Part shown: one piece after another, positions 31,440 to 41,706 of the stretch
Layout of the letters: each line of letters opens with the position of its first letter
Numbering within the stretch: the first letter of the stretch is position 1
Assembly: GCA_033064195.1 (NCBI GenBank)
Contig: JARBJD010000028.1
Span: forward strand, 310,001-374,000
DNA length: 64,000 nucleotides
DNA from: Blattamonas nauphoetae
Taxonomy: Eukaryota > Preaxostyla > Oxymonadida
Direction: 5' to 3'
The notes under the pieces: generated by a model
Databases searched by the model: none
Seen by the model: only the letters and a program-made list of their open reading frames with translations
Told to the model about the DNA's origin: nothing
Made by a program: the position numbers and the translations under genes

Positions 31440-34400
31440 GAAATGGTATTTTGTGAAATCTTTTTCCTTTTGTGGTTCACCTATGCTTTTCTGTCTCTTT
31501 TACGTCATCTTCTTCTTTCCAAACACCTCAAAATATGCAAAAAGCAGAAAATGGCGTCCTTCAGTGGGATCCTCCCGTTGTTCTATATCGAGGCCTTCTC
31601 GCCCATTCCAGAACCACGACAGTCATCCGAAGTGCACTTGCACGATTATTATCGTGATATCTGCTTCCTGTTGACTCGCCAATCATTTGTTTCTGATCTT
31701 CTCAAATCGATTCCTGAGTCGCTTCTCGCGCCATGTTCTCTCCCCGCTCCGGTTCATCCAGCCCAACTAAATCGGATGTATATTTCTCTCCCCTCTCTCT
31801 CTGATGCCTAAAACCTCGCCAACCATCGGCAGCGACTCTCCAACTTCTGATGTCCACAAAACACCCTTTCTTCAACAATAATCCAACGTGATTCCCTCCA
31901 GCGTTTCTGCTTTTGAATCCTATCCAATATACGCAACCGCTATCTACTCCGCAGAAACCACTTCCCAAGCTGACGCCATCGCAACTTTGACATGAACCGA
32001 ATTATCTTCTTTCGCCGTTTTTTCTGTCGCCGGCATCACTTTACTCTCTTTCATCGCCTTACTTCTTCTACAATAACATGTCTCCCTCTGCATCGTCCTC
32101 TATCCACTTCCTGCAACAATTCCGCCACAACACGACAAAAGCACCGAACTCGAACACAAAACAGAAAGCAGAAACGATTTTGGGAGGTCTTCCGATCAAA
32201 CCATGGGTTCTGACAGACAAGGAGCAGATAGCACGTGAGAGAAGCTGTGGCGAGTATCGGAGTGCGAGAACTGAAACGTCGGTATGCTCTCCAATTCCAA
32301 GAGCCCCAAACTCGGAACTTCTTGGAGTAACTGGTGAAGTCGAGTGAAGGGCTGGCAAATCCGTACCTTCCCGTTCGACAGGACGGCGCGCCTCAAGCAT
32401 CCCCTCCCAACGTCCAGACACCGTCACACAGACTCCCACATTCAAATACAGTTCCTCTTCTCAAAGCGCCATTTGGATGCCACAAGAACCGAAGATGTCA
32501 ATGTCAGCGAACAAACTCGACGCAACCATCCATTTCTACACTAAACCACCCTCCATCTCGCTGGATGGGAGTTGGCGAGATTTAAGTGATGTGTCGAACC
32601 TTGTGGACTGGCTGATTGTGTTGAAAGTGATGAAACTCAAGCCGTCGCTTGTGAAGAAGGTGGGAATCGAAACGACGCAAGCTCGGAATCACTCTTTCGG
32701 ATCGATGCATCTGGACGAGATCGCCGAAGTTGTGTTGGACAGACTTTGGAGGAGCGAGAGGTACAGACGTATCAAAACGGGATGGCGAAGAAGGTTGGTG
32801 AGGAGGACGATGATGTGGACAACCTGATCGAGTTTCTGGCGTTGACGGGAGGTCTGATTCTGTACAAGTTCACTTTTTTCGTTTTTCACCACTTTTGCTC
32901 TCAGCTCACTTCCAATCGTTTTCTCTTTTCGTTTTCATGAATCTCACCTCCCTCTCTTCCCTCCAGACCGCTCTGAAGAAGACGCTCTGCTCACCGTGTT
33001 GAAGGACAAGACCGGCCAGCACGTGCTTGCGAAGGTTGGAAGCGGAAAATCAGAAGACATCATGCAATCAATCTTCCGACCGCGTGAACACACCTCTCTC
33101 GAAAAGGAAGACAAACACAAAGGCCGAAGCAACGCATCTCTGAAGAACTCGGGAAACATGATTGACTTTCAGGACAGTGCGAACAACACGATCCAGCAAT
33201 CACCGTTCCTACCGATCAATGTCGGTGCGTTTTGGTGTTTGTATGATTCGTCGTTTGTGACGCCTCGACTGATCTGGGGCGAGACAGATCGCGAAGATGT
33301 TCGGAAAGAAGCGAATCAAGCGTTCTGGAGCTGGACAGAACGCCGAAGAAACGAAAAACAAGCCGATCGCGATAAATCAAACAAGAAGACGCGCCATTCA
33401 TCCAAACTAACACCGCCACCGCAAAGTCCTCTGACATCTCCGCTGTCGGAGAGAAGAGCACAACAGACCACGCCCTTCAGGGCAGCCAACTCGCCTTCGG
33501 TGATCACGACGATGATCACGCCGTCCAGTGCGTCGACGAGTGCGGCTGTGTCGTTCGAGAATCCACACCGTCTGGTCGCACTCCCTTCACGTTCGCGATG
33601 GTGACGGCGAAGTTGGTTGTGATTGCGACGAATGTGACGGCGGAGTAGGGACAGAAAATGTCGACACTTCATTCGGGAACACTGGGAGGGAAGGGAGCAG
33701 CAGGGGGATTGCAACGACGACAGGAAACGAACGATGCGGCGCTGTCCTTCCTGACACCGCCTGTGTCAATGCCAATAGCACTGGCAACACTGCGTGGACT
33801 TCACCAGCTGACGATCCCAGCGACATCCGCAACGAAAGGACTTCCTTCGTCGTTCCTGCCATCAGCTCTGCACAGCCTGCTGTTTAAGAAGGTGGACGAC
33901 ATCTACGCCGACCATCGATTCATCGAATACCAACCAGCGCTGTATCTGTCGACGAACACGTCGAAGAACAGCAAGAAGAGGAGGGATGAGACGAGGAGAC
34001 CGTCAGCGCTTCCAGCGAAGCGTGTGTCGGTTTTGGCGGGCAGAAAGAGGAGCAGGAAGACGGCAATCGTATTCATCCGTTCGACGATCCGTCGTCTGCA
34101 CTGTTTCTCCTCTATTCTTTTGCCAATCCTTCGAAGTTTGTTCAGTCGCTGATCTCGCGACTTTTTACGAATGTCGACACACTGAAATCTCTCCACGAGA
34201 TGTTGGTGACAGGCGAGTTTGTGGACGAAGAAACTTGTCTTCAATCGTTTTCATCGACTACACTGATATCTACTCGTCTCCTCTCCTGTCGTTCAAAATT
34301 GAAGAAGAGGGGCAGAGCGAGAAGCTGAAGCAGGAGAGGAATTCGCTGTACGTGTGCTCTCTGTTGTGTCATCTGCTGGCGTGGGTGATTCGTCCGTACC

Positions 34401-34500
34401 CGCAGACACGGCAGCACTTCACGGCTTCGTTCTTTGTTCGGCTTCTTTCGCAATGCCTGATGTTCGTTTCTCATCACTTTCTTTCAAAATCAGTTTTAAT
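31440..34500 (+). pseudogene. Decayed host-like coding sequence carried by the hAT element
   Basis: A series of plus-strand open segments in different frames with coding-like composition: around 31560-31660 (VLQWDPPVVLYRG, RTTTVIRSALA), 32470-32820 (SISLDGSWRDLSDVSNLVDW), 33000-33600 (GNMIDFQDSANNTIQQSPFL, TPRLIWGETDREDVRKEANQ), 33660-34150 (KVDDIYADHRFIEYQPALYL) and 34110-34450 (FANPSKFVQSLISRLFTNVD, SLLCHLLAWVIRPYPQTRQ). No transposase motif is seen. The LIWG-x5-R pattern faintly recalls the LIWN-x-TR repeats of RME-8/DNAJC13, which is not enough to name it. Frame changes and stops show it is not functional. Capture of a host gene by the element is the simplest reading. Confidence 0.5.
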
Positions 34501-34717
34501 GATGTTTTCTTTTGTCGGCGAGCAATTAAGGTCACAGTACATCCATGATTTTTTTTTCCATTGTCACATGTAGTGATTTAGGGCTGATCAACTCACATAC
34601 CGATCCAATGATTAGAGAAGCATTTGCCACAAATATTGATGTAATTCAGACATTACAATCACATTGAATACACCAACAACGACAAAATCACGATTCCTCT
34701 CAAAGAACCACAAAAAA

Positions 34718-34918
34718 AGGGCCAAATCGAGTCAGTCCGAAAAGTTTGAGTCCGGTGACTGGTGCCCATGCCTACAAAAAAGTATGAAAAGAGTACATTA
34801 TGTGCTCAAACATCTACTGAACCGATCTTGTCACAAATCCACACATTTATTCACTCAATCATGGGCCAAATCGAGTCAGTCCTTAAAAGTTGAGTCAGGT
34901 GACTGGTGCCCATGCCTA
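34718..34918. repeat. Right hAT terminus present twice
   Basis: The segment GGGCCAAATCGAGTCAGTCC to GGTGCCCATGCCTA occurs at about 34719-34776 and again at about 34863-34918, 143 bp apart, with three or four differences. Only the outer copy is followed by the CATTTTGC duplication. Confidence 0.75.
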
Positions 34919-35669
34919 CATTTTGCGGTGAAAATGATGCGATGCATGTCATCGAAAGACAATGAACGAATAGACCGTGAAGTTCATCGACTCCGAACTT
35001 TTGTTCATCCTCACATTGTGAGACTGAAGGAGGTGATTGCGATGGAGAATGCTCAGGCGATTGTGATGGAACTTGGAGGACAGTCGCTTGCTCAGGTGGT
35101 GAAATCTCACTCGGAACGTGGAGTTCTGATTGATCGTCATGTTTGTCGATTTCTTTGCTATTTGTATCGTCTCCTCCCCCTTTCTTTCTTCCCTGCCTCT
35201 TTCTCGTTGACACTGCCTTGTTGCATCATTTTCATTTTCCCTTTCATTTTCATGATTGATTTTTGATTTTGATGATTGTTTGATTTGTCTGTTGTTGTTC
35301 AGATTGTTTATCAGGTGATGGTTGATATTTCGTCGGCACTGTGTTTCATGCACAACGATGCTGGTGAACGGACAGCACACGGGGACGTGAAATTGGAGAA
35401 CATTCTTCTTTTTGGTGATGGCCATCCGAAACTTTGTTTGTTTCTTCCTTCCTCATTCCTGTCTCCTTCTTTTCCCTCTTTTCTCTCTTCCATCTTCTTT
35501 CCAACCAATCCTAATTTATTTCTCTTCGTCAACTTTGTTCTGTGATGCGTTCTGCTTTGTGTTGCTCTGTTTCAGGTGATCTTGGGGCAGCAGAATCGGA
35601 AGATGTGAGCTCGACGCGTGGAGTGATGTCGATGCAATACGTGTCGCCGGAACGAATTGAAGATGCAAA

Positions 35670-36275
35670 TAGTGCTGTCACCAAAGCGCCGAAATTCAAT
35701 AAACCGCCTAAAATCGAGATTTTTTCTGAGAAATGTTGTTTTGGTGAGAAAATAATCCTGAAAAAAAATCGGAGCTAAAGACCCATTATTCGCCGAGAAA
35801 ACCCAATATTCGTAATTTTGGCTACTTCCCAAAAGTGTATTTTTGCAATATCTCAACAACCAGTGGATCAATTGTCTTGATTTTTCTTCCAGATTCTTTT
35901 TTTGATGATTTGAACATTTTGAAAAAAAATTGAAAAAAAAATTATGGGTATCTGGAAAGATTCAAAAAAACCCATATTTTCTCGAGAAAAAATGCTTAGA
36001 AAAAAAATCGTTTCTTTTTTGAGCATCTTTTGTCGAGATCGATACGAACAATATGCAATTTGTTTGGTGAAAAACGGATGGCTGGTTGTGGAGATATGAC
36101 GTCGAAAAGTTGAAAAAAAAGGTGTGTATCCTACTGTATGAGGCTACAGAGCCCAATAATGGGTCTTTAGCTCCAAATTTTTTTCAGGATTATTTTCTCA
36201 CCAAAACTACATTTCCCAGAAAAAATCTCGATTTTAGGCGGTTTATTGAAAACCGGCGGTTTGGTGACAGCACTA
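35670..36275 (+). mobile_element. 606-bp MITE with TAGTGCTGTCACC ends, copy 1
   Basis: Ends TAGTGCTGTCACCAAA and TTTGGTGACAGCACTA; the inverted similarity continues inward for about 100 bp. The flanks are AAA on the left (35667-35669) and TAA on the right (36276-36278); comparison with kinase C indicates an original TAA with one changed base. A 3-bp TNA duplication suggests the PIF/Harbinger superfamily. It lies in exon 4 of kinase B. No coding capacity. Confidence 0.85.
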
Positions 36276-36454
36276 TAAGGGTCGCGCGAGTGGATCGTCG
36301 GATGTGTGGGCGTTGGGGATTGTTCTTCACTGGCTTCTTTTTGGGAAGTCGCCGTTCAAATCGGAGCATGCGGCAGGACTGATTCGTGAGATTGCGTCTT
36401 TCCAGCCATCGCAGATTGGGACGAGTTGTGGAGAGAAGGAACGAGAACTGCTGA

Positions 36455-37060
36455 TAGTGCTGTCACCAAACCGCCGGTTTTCAATAAACCGCCTAAAATC
36501 GAGATTTTTTCTGGGAAATGTAGTTTTGGTGAGAAAATAATCCTGAAAAAAATTTGGAGCTAAAGACCCATTATTGGGCTCTGTAGCCTCATACAGTAGG
36601 ATACACACCTTTTTTTTCAACTTTTCGACGTCATATCTCCACAACCAGCCATCCGTTTTTCACCAAACAAATTGCATATTGTTCGTATCGATCTCGACAA
36701 AAGATGCTCAAAAAAGAAACGATTTTTTTTCTAAGCATTTTTTCTCGAGAAAATATGGGTTTTTTTGAATCTTTCCAGATACCCATAATTTTTTTTTCAA
36801 TTTTTTTTCAAAATGTTCAAATCATCAAAAAAAGAATCTGGAAGAAAAATCAAGACAATTGATCCACTGGTTGTTGAGATATTGCAAAAATACACTTTTG
36901 GGAAGTAGCCAAAATTACGAATATTGGGTTTTCTCGGCGAATAATGGGTCTTTAGCTCCGATTTTTTTTCAGGATTATTTTCTCACCAAAACAACATTTC
37001 TCAGAAAAAATCTCGATTTTAGGCGGTTTATTGAATTTCGGCGCTTTGGTGACAGCACTA
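36455..37060 (-). mobile_element. 606-bp MITE, copy 2, inverted relative to copy 1
   Basis: Nearly identical to copy 1 in reverse complement and the same length, flanked by a perfect 3-bp duplication TGA (36452-36454 and 37061-37063). Also in exon 4 of kinase B, 179 bp from copy 1. Removing it with one TGA restores the codon series RELLIRMLDP of the kinase. Confidence 0.88.
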
Positions 37061-37604
37061 TGATTCGAATGTTGGATCCTGTTTGTCCTCTCTTCTCTCT
37101 TCTCCAATTCTTTCCTCGTTTTTCCTTCTCTTCTGTTCTTCTCTTCTCTCTCATTTTGTCTTTGTCTCTGTCTGTTGTGTATTTAGGATTGTGGGTCTCG
37201 CTTGACGAGCAAACAACTTGTGGAATCGTCGATTTTGCGCTGCCTGATCAACACAACTGGTGCAGGATGGAAGTTGAGTGAGATGAAGTCAAGAGAGTTG
37301 GAAAAGTTACTCACAGATTTAAGACTGAGTGAGGAAGAGTGAGATATCTCCGACATGGAACAGAAACCTTTGTATTGGGTTAGATTCTTGGGAGAAGATA
37401 CCATACAACCAACACCCAAGAGGGGAACAAAAGATGAATAGAGCTGAAACAAGCCGAAAACAAGCGTAGATGACGATAGAATGGGCTGAGGCCGAAATAA
37501 AGACACAGTTAACAGTGAAGAAGATAAAGAACTGACAATCAAAAGATAGCAGGGAGGGTGGGTGGTCACTCTTCCTCACTCAGTCTTAAATCTGTGATCA
37601 TTCT

Positions 37605-39254
37605 TCAATGATCTGATTCAATCCCTCGTTCGGAAGAGTGAGACTTGGGAGTCAAGGGCAAGATGTAATGTTTCTGGATCACACCCGACTTAACCGACAA
37701 CCGCGCGCCTTCAGCGACTAAAGGGATTGACTCTCCCTTGCGGATCCTTGCGGAGATCCCTGCATGTTTCGGAGCATACGGTGTAAAAGAGTCTGGAATG
37801 TCCGACTTTCTCATCAGTTTTCGAACCAGGTCGCGGACCTCATCCACTCTCCGCTCTCTCCCAATCTCAATGTCATAAAAGAGACCAACAGTCTCCCAAT
37901 CCACTGGGCGTTTCGCCCGAATCAACCTGACCACATTCTCCAAACTACCTGTCAACCTCAACTCATCCTCAATCTCATCCTCTCTCAACACCACTCTCTG
38001 TGGCTCCGGGCTCCGCTTCAACGCTGCCACCAAGACTATCGTATTCCCCTTCTTCTCTAGTCCGACACTCCCACAACGAACCGATGTCATCTCTGTGTAT
38101 CTCATCGCGTGGTTCAGGATCAATGACGTTGCAACAATCTGTTGCCAATCCTCGCATGACTGTGCAAGCCCTCTCATCTTTCTAATTCCATCCTCCAACT
38201 GCTTTGCGTCGAAAATCGTTGAATATCTTGCCTGTTTCGGCTCAGTCATCTTTTGTCCCCGAAAATACAGCTGAACAGACTTTGACTGGCTCACATCGTC
38301 AATTCCAATATGTCGACATAGAAAGCTCAGCGCCGATCTCGCAGTTTCTTTTGTCCTTGTCTTGCCAGTCCTCTGAGAGATGAAGTTAAGGACTGCTGCT
38401 TCCTCAATGACCTCCCAATCTCGCTTCTCCTTCACACACCACTCAATCCACCTCCTCATCTCACCCGCATAGTTGCTTCTCGTCTGATCAGTGAATCCAC
38501 TCTTCCAAACCGACGCTGCTTCAACCGAAAAACCCTTCATCTTCGCTAATTCATCCCAGATGTCCTTCGAATCCACCAACATATCAGCACTCCATCCGGA
38601 AATCTTGCCCCGCTCGCCCTCAAACCCATTCCCTCGACCAACACCTCTCTGCTTCTTCCGACTATCAGTGTCTTCTCTGCTAAAGTTTTCAACTCTGCCA
38701 CGCCCAACAGCGCTGGCCAGTCGAATGTCACCACCAATGCTTCCACGCCTTCCCGCACGATCTTCCGTACGACTTGCAGAAGCAGAGGATTCGGAGGGAA
38801 CGCGTAAACGACGTCTCTCCTCCAATCTACAAGCAGCCCGTTTGTCGCCAATGCCGTCTTCTCCTTCTTCCAACTGGCGAACCGTGGGTGTTGTGTGTTT
38901 TCTTCCGAGGCGAACGCATCGAACGTCGGAAGACAACTCATCTGAGAGCATAACCTCCTGAACACTTCCCTCTTGAGCATGTAGTCGGATCCGTCCTCCA
39001 TTCGGGACAGACGATCCGCCAACTGGTTGTCTGCGCCGGGGAGATGTACCGCCATCAACCTTCCCCGGAACTGTTCCACCTCGCAAAGGATATCTGTGAG
39101 AAGCGGGAGGAGACTCAACGAGCACGCCAATCTGTTTACGTCGAAGACTGTTGTGGAGTTGTCGCTTCGGAGGAGAACGTGGTCTCCTGTCGTGATCCTT
39201 CCTTCTTTCCTCATCGCCGACAATGCTACTCCGACAGCCCTCATCTCCCTCCAA
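37605..39254 (-). CDS. DIRS part: tyrosine recombinase
   Basis: Long minus-strand frame overlapping the reverse transcriptase frame. The C-terminal half has the tyrosine-recombinase layout: an N-terminal SAM-like helical region (FTDQTRSNYAGEMRRWIEW), a catalytic domain with an Arg in NHAMRYTEMTSVRCG, and HAGISARIRKG near the end. Part of the fossil DIRS element. Confidence 0.8.
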   Translation of the reverse strand: MEGDEGCRSSIVGDEERRKDHDRRPRSPPKRQLHNSLRRKQIGVLVESPPASHRYPLRGGTVPGKVDGGTSPRRRQPVGGSSVPNGGRIRLHAQEGSVQEVMLSDELSSDVRCVRLGRKHTTPTVRQLEEGEDGIGDKRAACRLEERRRLRVPSESSASASRTEDRAGRRGSIGGDIRLASAVGRGRVENFSREDTDSRKKQRGVGRGNGFEGERGKISGWSADMLVDSKDIWDELAKMKGFSVEAASVWKSGFTDQTRSNYAGEMRRWIEWCVKEKRDWEVIEEAAVLNFISQRTGKTRTKETARSALSFLCRHIGIDDVSQSKSVQLYFRGQKMTEPKQARYSTIFDAKQLEDGIRKMRGLAQSCEDWQQIVATSLILNHAMRYTEMTSVRCGSVGLEKKGNTIVLVAALKRSPEPQRVVLREDEIEDELRLTGSLENVVRLIRAKRPVDWETVGLFYDIEIGRERRVDEVRDLVRKLMRKSDIPDSFTPYAPKHAGISARIRKGESIPLVAEGARLSVKSGVIQKHYILPLTPKSHSSERGIESDH

Positions 39255-40708
39255 TTCGACGATCTCATTCTCTCCTCCTCCCTGAAGCGGCTCTGAAACA
39301 CGATTCTTTCCCCTCCCTGTCTCTCCAAGACTTCACCCATGCCCCATTCGGATGCATCCGTTGTGAGAGTGACTGTGGGTATGAACGGGTTGATTGTTGC
39401 TGAAGACGCACTCGTCAGACGGCTCTTCCACCACAACAGCTCGTCCATCTCCTCCTTCCCCAACAAGCCTGTCGTCGCGTACGACCCTCGCAGAAGCAAC
39501 TCCTCCTTCTTGTGTGTTAAATGTCTTGTCCTGATGTGTGCTTGCATTTCCGCCAGCGAGAACGATTGGAGTGTGCCAATGAGCGAGGCTAGAGACCAAA
39601 CCTTGCATGGTTTCCCCTTCTGTGCCTGGAAGAGTTTGGCGGCGACCTTCTTTTGAGCTGCCGCTACCTTCGCTTCGGGAACTGCCACTGTCATCGTCTG
39701 ACTGTCCCATATGAAGCCCAGGAACTCCATCTTCTGGGCGGGACGAAGTTGTGATTTGGTCTTGTTGACGGTGAAGCCGAAGTTGTCCAGTTCCATCAGT
39801 ACCATCTCGACCTTGCTCATCAATCCCTCCTCTGTCTCGTCCAACACTAAGATATCGTCCAAGTACGCGATTATCCTGACGGTCGGCCTCAGTCGAGAGA
39901 CAACGACCCTCATCAACTTCGTAAAAATCAACGGGGCTAACGACAGCCCAAACGGCAGGGTCGAGTGCTGATAAAAACTCTGGTCTAAGCGAAAGCATAG
40001 ATACGGCTGAGAAGTTGGATGAATTGGGACATGCTGATATGCCAAAGTCAGGTCGATCTTGCTCATCCAATCTCCTTGTTTGATGAGCTGCGAGACTACT
40101 CTTGTCCCCTCCATCTTGAAGTGCCCGGCCGTCAGCAGTTGGTTGGCTGGTCGACAGTCGAGAATCCGGCGAAACGTCCCATCGGACTTCGGTACCAGAA
40201 AGGAGTTGTTGAGAAGAGTCACCTCCTCTTCTTGCACTTCCTTGATCATCCTTTCCTCCAGCTCCTTCTTTATTATCGCCTCGAAAGCTGTCCTCTCCCT
40301 CTCGCTCTTCAGTATGATTCGCGATTGCCCTCTGCTGACCGGACTTGAGTTGAATGGAATCACGATGCCCTCCTTCATACTGGGCCATCCGACTTTGGCC
40401 CAAGCATCTGCCCGCTGTGACAGGAAGCCACCAATCCCGCGACCTTCCCTGTCGTTCTCCTGCTTCTGAAAGAAAAGTTGTAGACGATAGTTGAAATGAT
40501 TCTTTGGCTTGTCTAACGTAAGTTGGTTGACTGAACTGTGTGGTGTTGGTTGTGTGGGATGATGAAGTGATTGTGTTTGGGTGACGTGAAGATGATATTG
40601 CGCCTCTATTGTTTTGGCTGGTTGATCTGGGTGTTTCGAAGCGCTGGGAAAGAACCCAGTTGTTGTGGGGGGCGACCTCTCCACGGGCCTGGCCGATTCT
40701 GTTGCCAC
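38546..40708 (-). CDS. DIRS part: reverse transcriptase and RNase H
   Basis: Shows RT motifs in order (SFLVPKSDGTFRRILDCRP, KIDLTLAYQHVPIHP, LPFGLSLAPLIFTKLM, IAYLDDILVLD), then RNase H (LTTDASEWGMG, LRSDNSTTVFDVN, LPGADNQLADRLSR). The YLDD active site and the LPGADN-type end are typical of DIRS and Ngaro relatives. Part of the fossil element at 37311-41842. Confidence 0.88.
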   Translation of the reverse strand: MATESARPVERSPPTTTGFFPSASKHPDQPAKTIEAQYHLHVTQTQSLHHPTQPTPHSSVNQLTLDKPKNHFNYRLQLFFQKQENDREGRGIGGFLSQRADAWAKVGWPSMKEGIVIPFNSSPVSRGQSRIILKSERERTAFEAIIKKELEERMIKEVQEEEVTLLNNSFLVPKSDGTFRRILDCRPANQLLTAGHFKMEGTRVVSQLIKQGDWMSKIDLTLAYQHVPIHPTSQPYLCFRLDQSFYQHSTLPFGLSLAPLIFTKLMRVVVSRLRPTVRIIAYLDDILVLDETEEGLMSKVEMVLMELDNFGFTVNKTKSQLRPAQKMEFLGFIWDSQTMTVAVPEAKVAAAQKKVAAKLFQAQKGKPCKVWSLASLIGTLQSFSLAEMQAHIRTRHLTHKKEELLLRGSYATTGLLGKEEMDELLWWKSRLTSASSATINPFIPTVTLTTDASEWGMGEVLERQGGERIVFQSRFREEERMRSSNWREMRAVGVALSAMRKEGRITTGDHVLLRSDNSTTVFDVNRLACSLSLLPLLTDILCEVEQFRGRLMAVHLPGADNQLADRLSRMEDGSDYMLKREVFRRLCSQMSCLPTFDAFASEENTQHPRFASWKKEKTALATNGLLVDWRRDVVYAFPPNPLLLQVVRKIVREGVEALVVTFDWPALLGVAELKTLAEKTLIVGRSREVLVEGMGLRASGARFPDGVLICWWIRRTSGMN

Positions 40709-41706
40709 CGAGTCCCCCAGGCTCTGTCTTGACTTGGCCGCTGCCCCCAGTTCTGGCTTCCGGGACGAAAAAACCGAGGCTGTTGGGTCTGCCTCACCGC
40801 CGCCGCCGCTGCACGCACTTGTCTGGCCTGATTGATTTCCTGCTGCAATAGTTCCCGCTGTCTTCTCGCATTATCCTCCTGGACCTCATCCCCTTGCGAA
40901 CCTGGCAATATATCGCAATTAATAACTTTCCTCACCTGCTCCACTCGTTTCACTAACTCTGCCGCCTTCAACCCCTGTAGACAAATTGCTTGTGCAGTTG
41001 GCATTCCCTGTCTGACTGCCTCGAACATCCCCACTGCCAATTGAACATTCAGGAATGATTCCTTCTTTAGTTGGACCAACAGGTTGTCAACCTTTCGATT
41101 CTTTGAGGACACGAATTGCTTCAGGACATCCTCGTTCAACTGCATTCCATCAGCAAACTTCACCACATCACGCACAGCCCCCAAAGCCTGCTGATCCCAA
41201 TTGAACAATGGCAGTTTACGGGCCGCACTAACAAGCATTGCGTGGAAATTCTGCACGTCATCCTGCACTGGTTGAGCTTGCCCGGTCTCATTCTGCACGA
41301 TTGGGTCAAACTGCACCATCGGTCTCTGCGCCTCCGGCCGAAAGATCGGAGGTGTAACTCCGACATCCACTTGCAGCTGGGGTGTGTGGATCTGTGGAGT
41401 GCGGTGTTGCGCAAAAACATCTGGCGTCACCACCTGATGTGGTCTAACAACCTCTTGTGGGAGCCCTGAAAGCGGGCCCACCCACTCATCCGAGTTCAAG
41501 CCCAGTCCCACATCCACTGCCAAAAGTATCAGCCGGAGGACGTGAAACAAGGCTGGAGCCGCAGCCACGAGATACGCCGGCATCTGGATGCCCACGAATT
41601 CACGGGCTCTGGGCAGCTCCGGATTCTGCATGACTGTGATAATTTCCGCAGCCAAGTTCCGATAATTTCCCAACTTTCCCAACAGCACTTCGATGTTATC
41701 GTTCAT
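40606..41706 (-). CDS. DIRS part: gag-like protein
   Basis: 366-codon frame upstream of, and overlapping, the reverse transcriptase frame. Helical middle (FVSSKNRKVDNLLVQLKKES, MPTAQAICLQGLKAAELVKR), then a Gln/Arg/Pro-rich tail without a visible zinc knuckle. Assigned by position and composition within the DIRS element. Confidence 0.65.
   Translation of the reverse strand: MNDNIEVLLGKLGNYRNLAAEIITVMQNPELPRAREFVGIQMPAYLVAAAPALFHVLRLILLAVDVGLGLNSDEWVGPLSGLPQEVVRPHQVVTPDVFAQHRTPQIHTPQLQVDVGVTPPIFRPEAQRPMVQFDPIVQNETGQAQPVQDDVQNFHAMLVSAARKLPLFNWDQQALGAVRDVVKFADGMQLNEDVLKQFVSSKNRKVDNLLVQLKKESFLNVQLAVGMFEAVRQGMPTAQAICLQGLKAAELVKRVEQVRKVINCDILPGSQGDEVQEDNARRQRELLQQEINQARQVRAAAAAVRQTQQPRFFRPGSQNWGQRPSQDRAWGTRWQQNRPGPWRGRPPQQLGSFPALRNTQINQPKQ

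Larger units (their letters stand above)
30636..34918. mobile_element. Non-autonomous hAT-type element with host-like cargo, 4.3 kb
   Basis: An 8-bp target duplication CATTTTGC (30628-30635 and 34919-34926) and ends TAGGCATGGGCA / TGCCCATGCCTA are characteristic of the hAT superfamily. Subterminal GAGTCA/TGACTC motifs recur at both ends (30670-31030 and 34725-34900). No hAT transposase or dimerisation domain is recognisable inside. Instead there is about 3 kb of decayed protein-coding sequence. It is inserted in exon 2 of kinase B, between GEH and FAV of the ATP-binding lobe. Confidence 0.88.

Noticed and set aside
31440-34500. RME-8/DNAJC13 as source of the hAT cargo
   Set aside because: Based on one LIWG-x5-R motif; no J domain or further repeats could be recognised.
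39333-40403. 356-codon minus-strand frame within the DIRS element
   Set aside because: An alternative frame over the reverse transcriptase; its composition is random-like.
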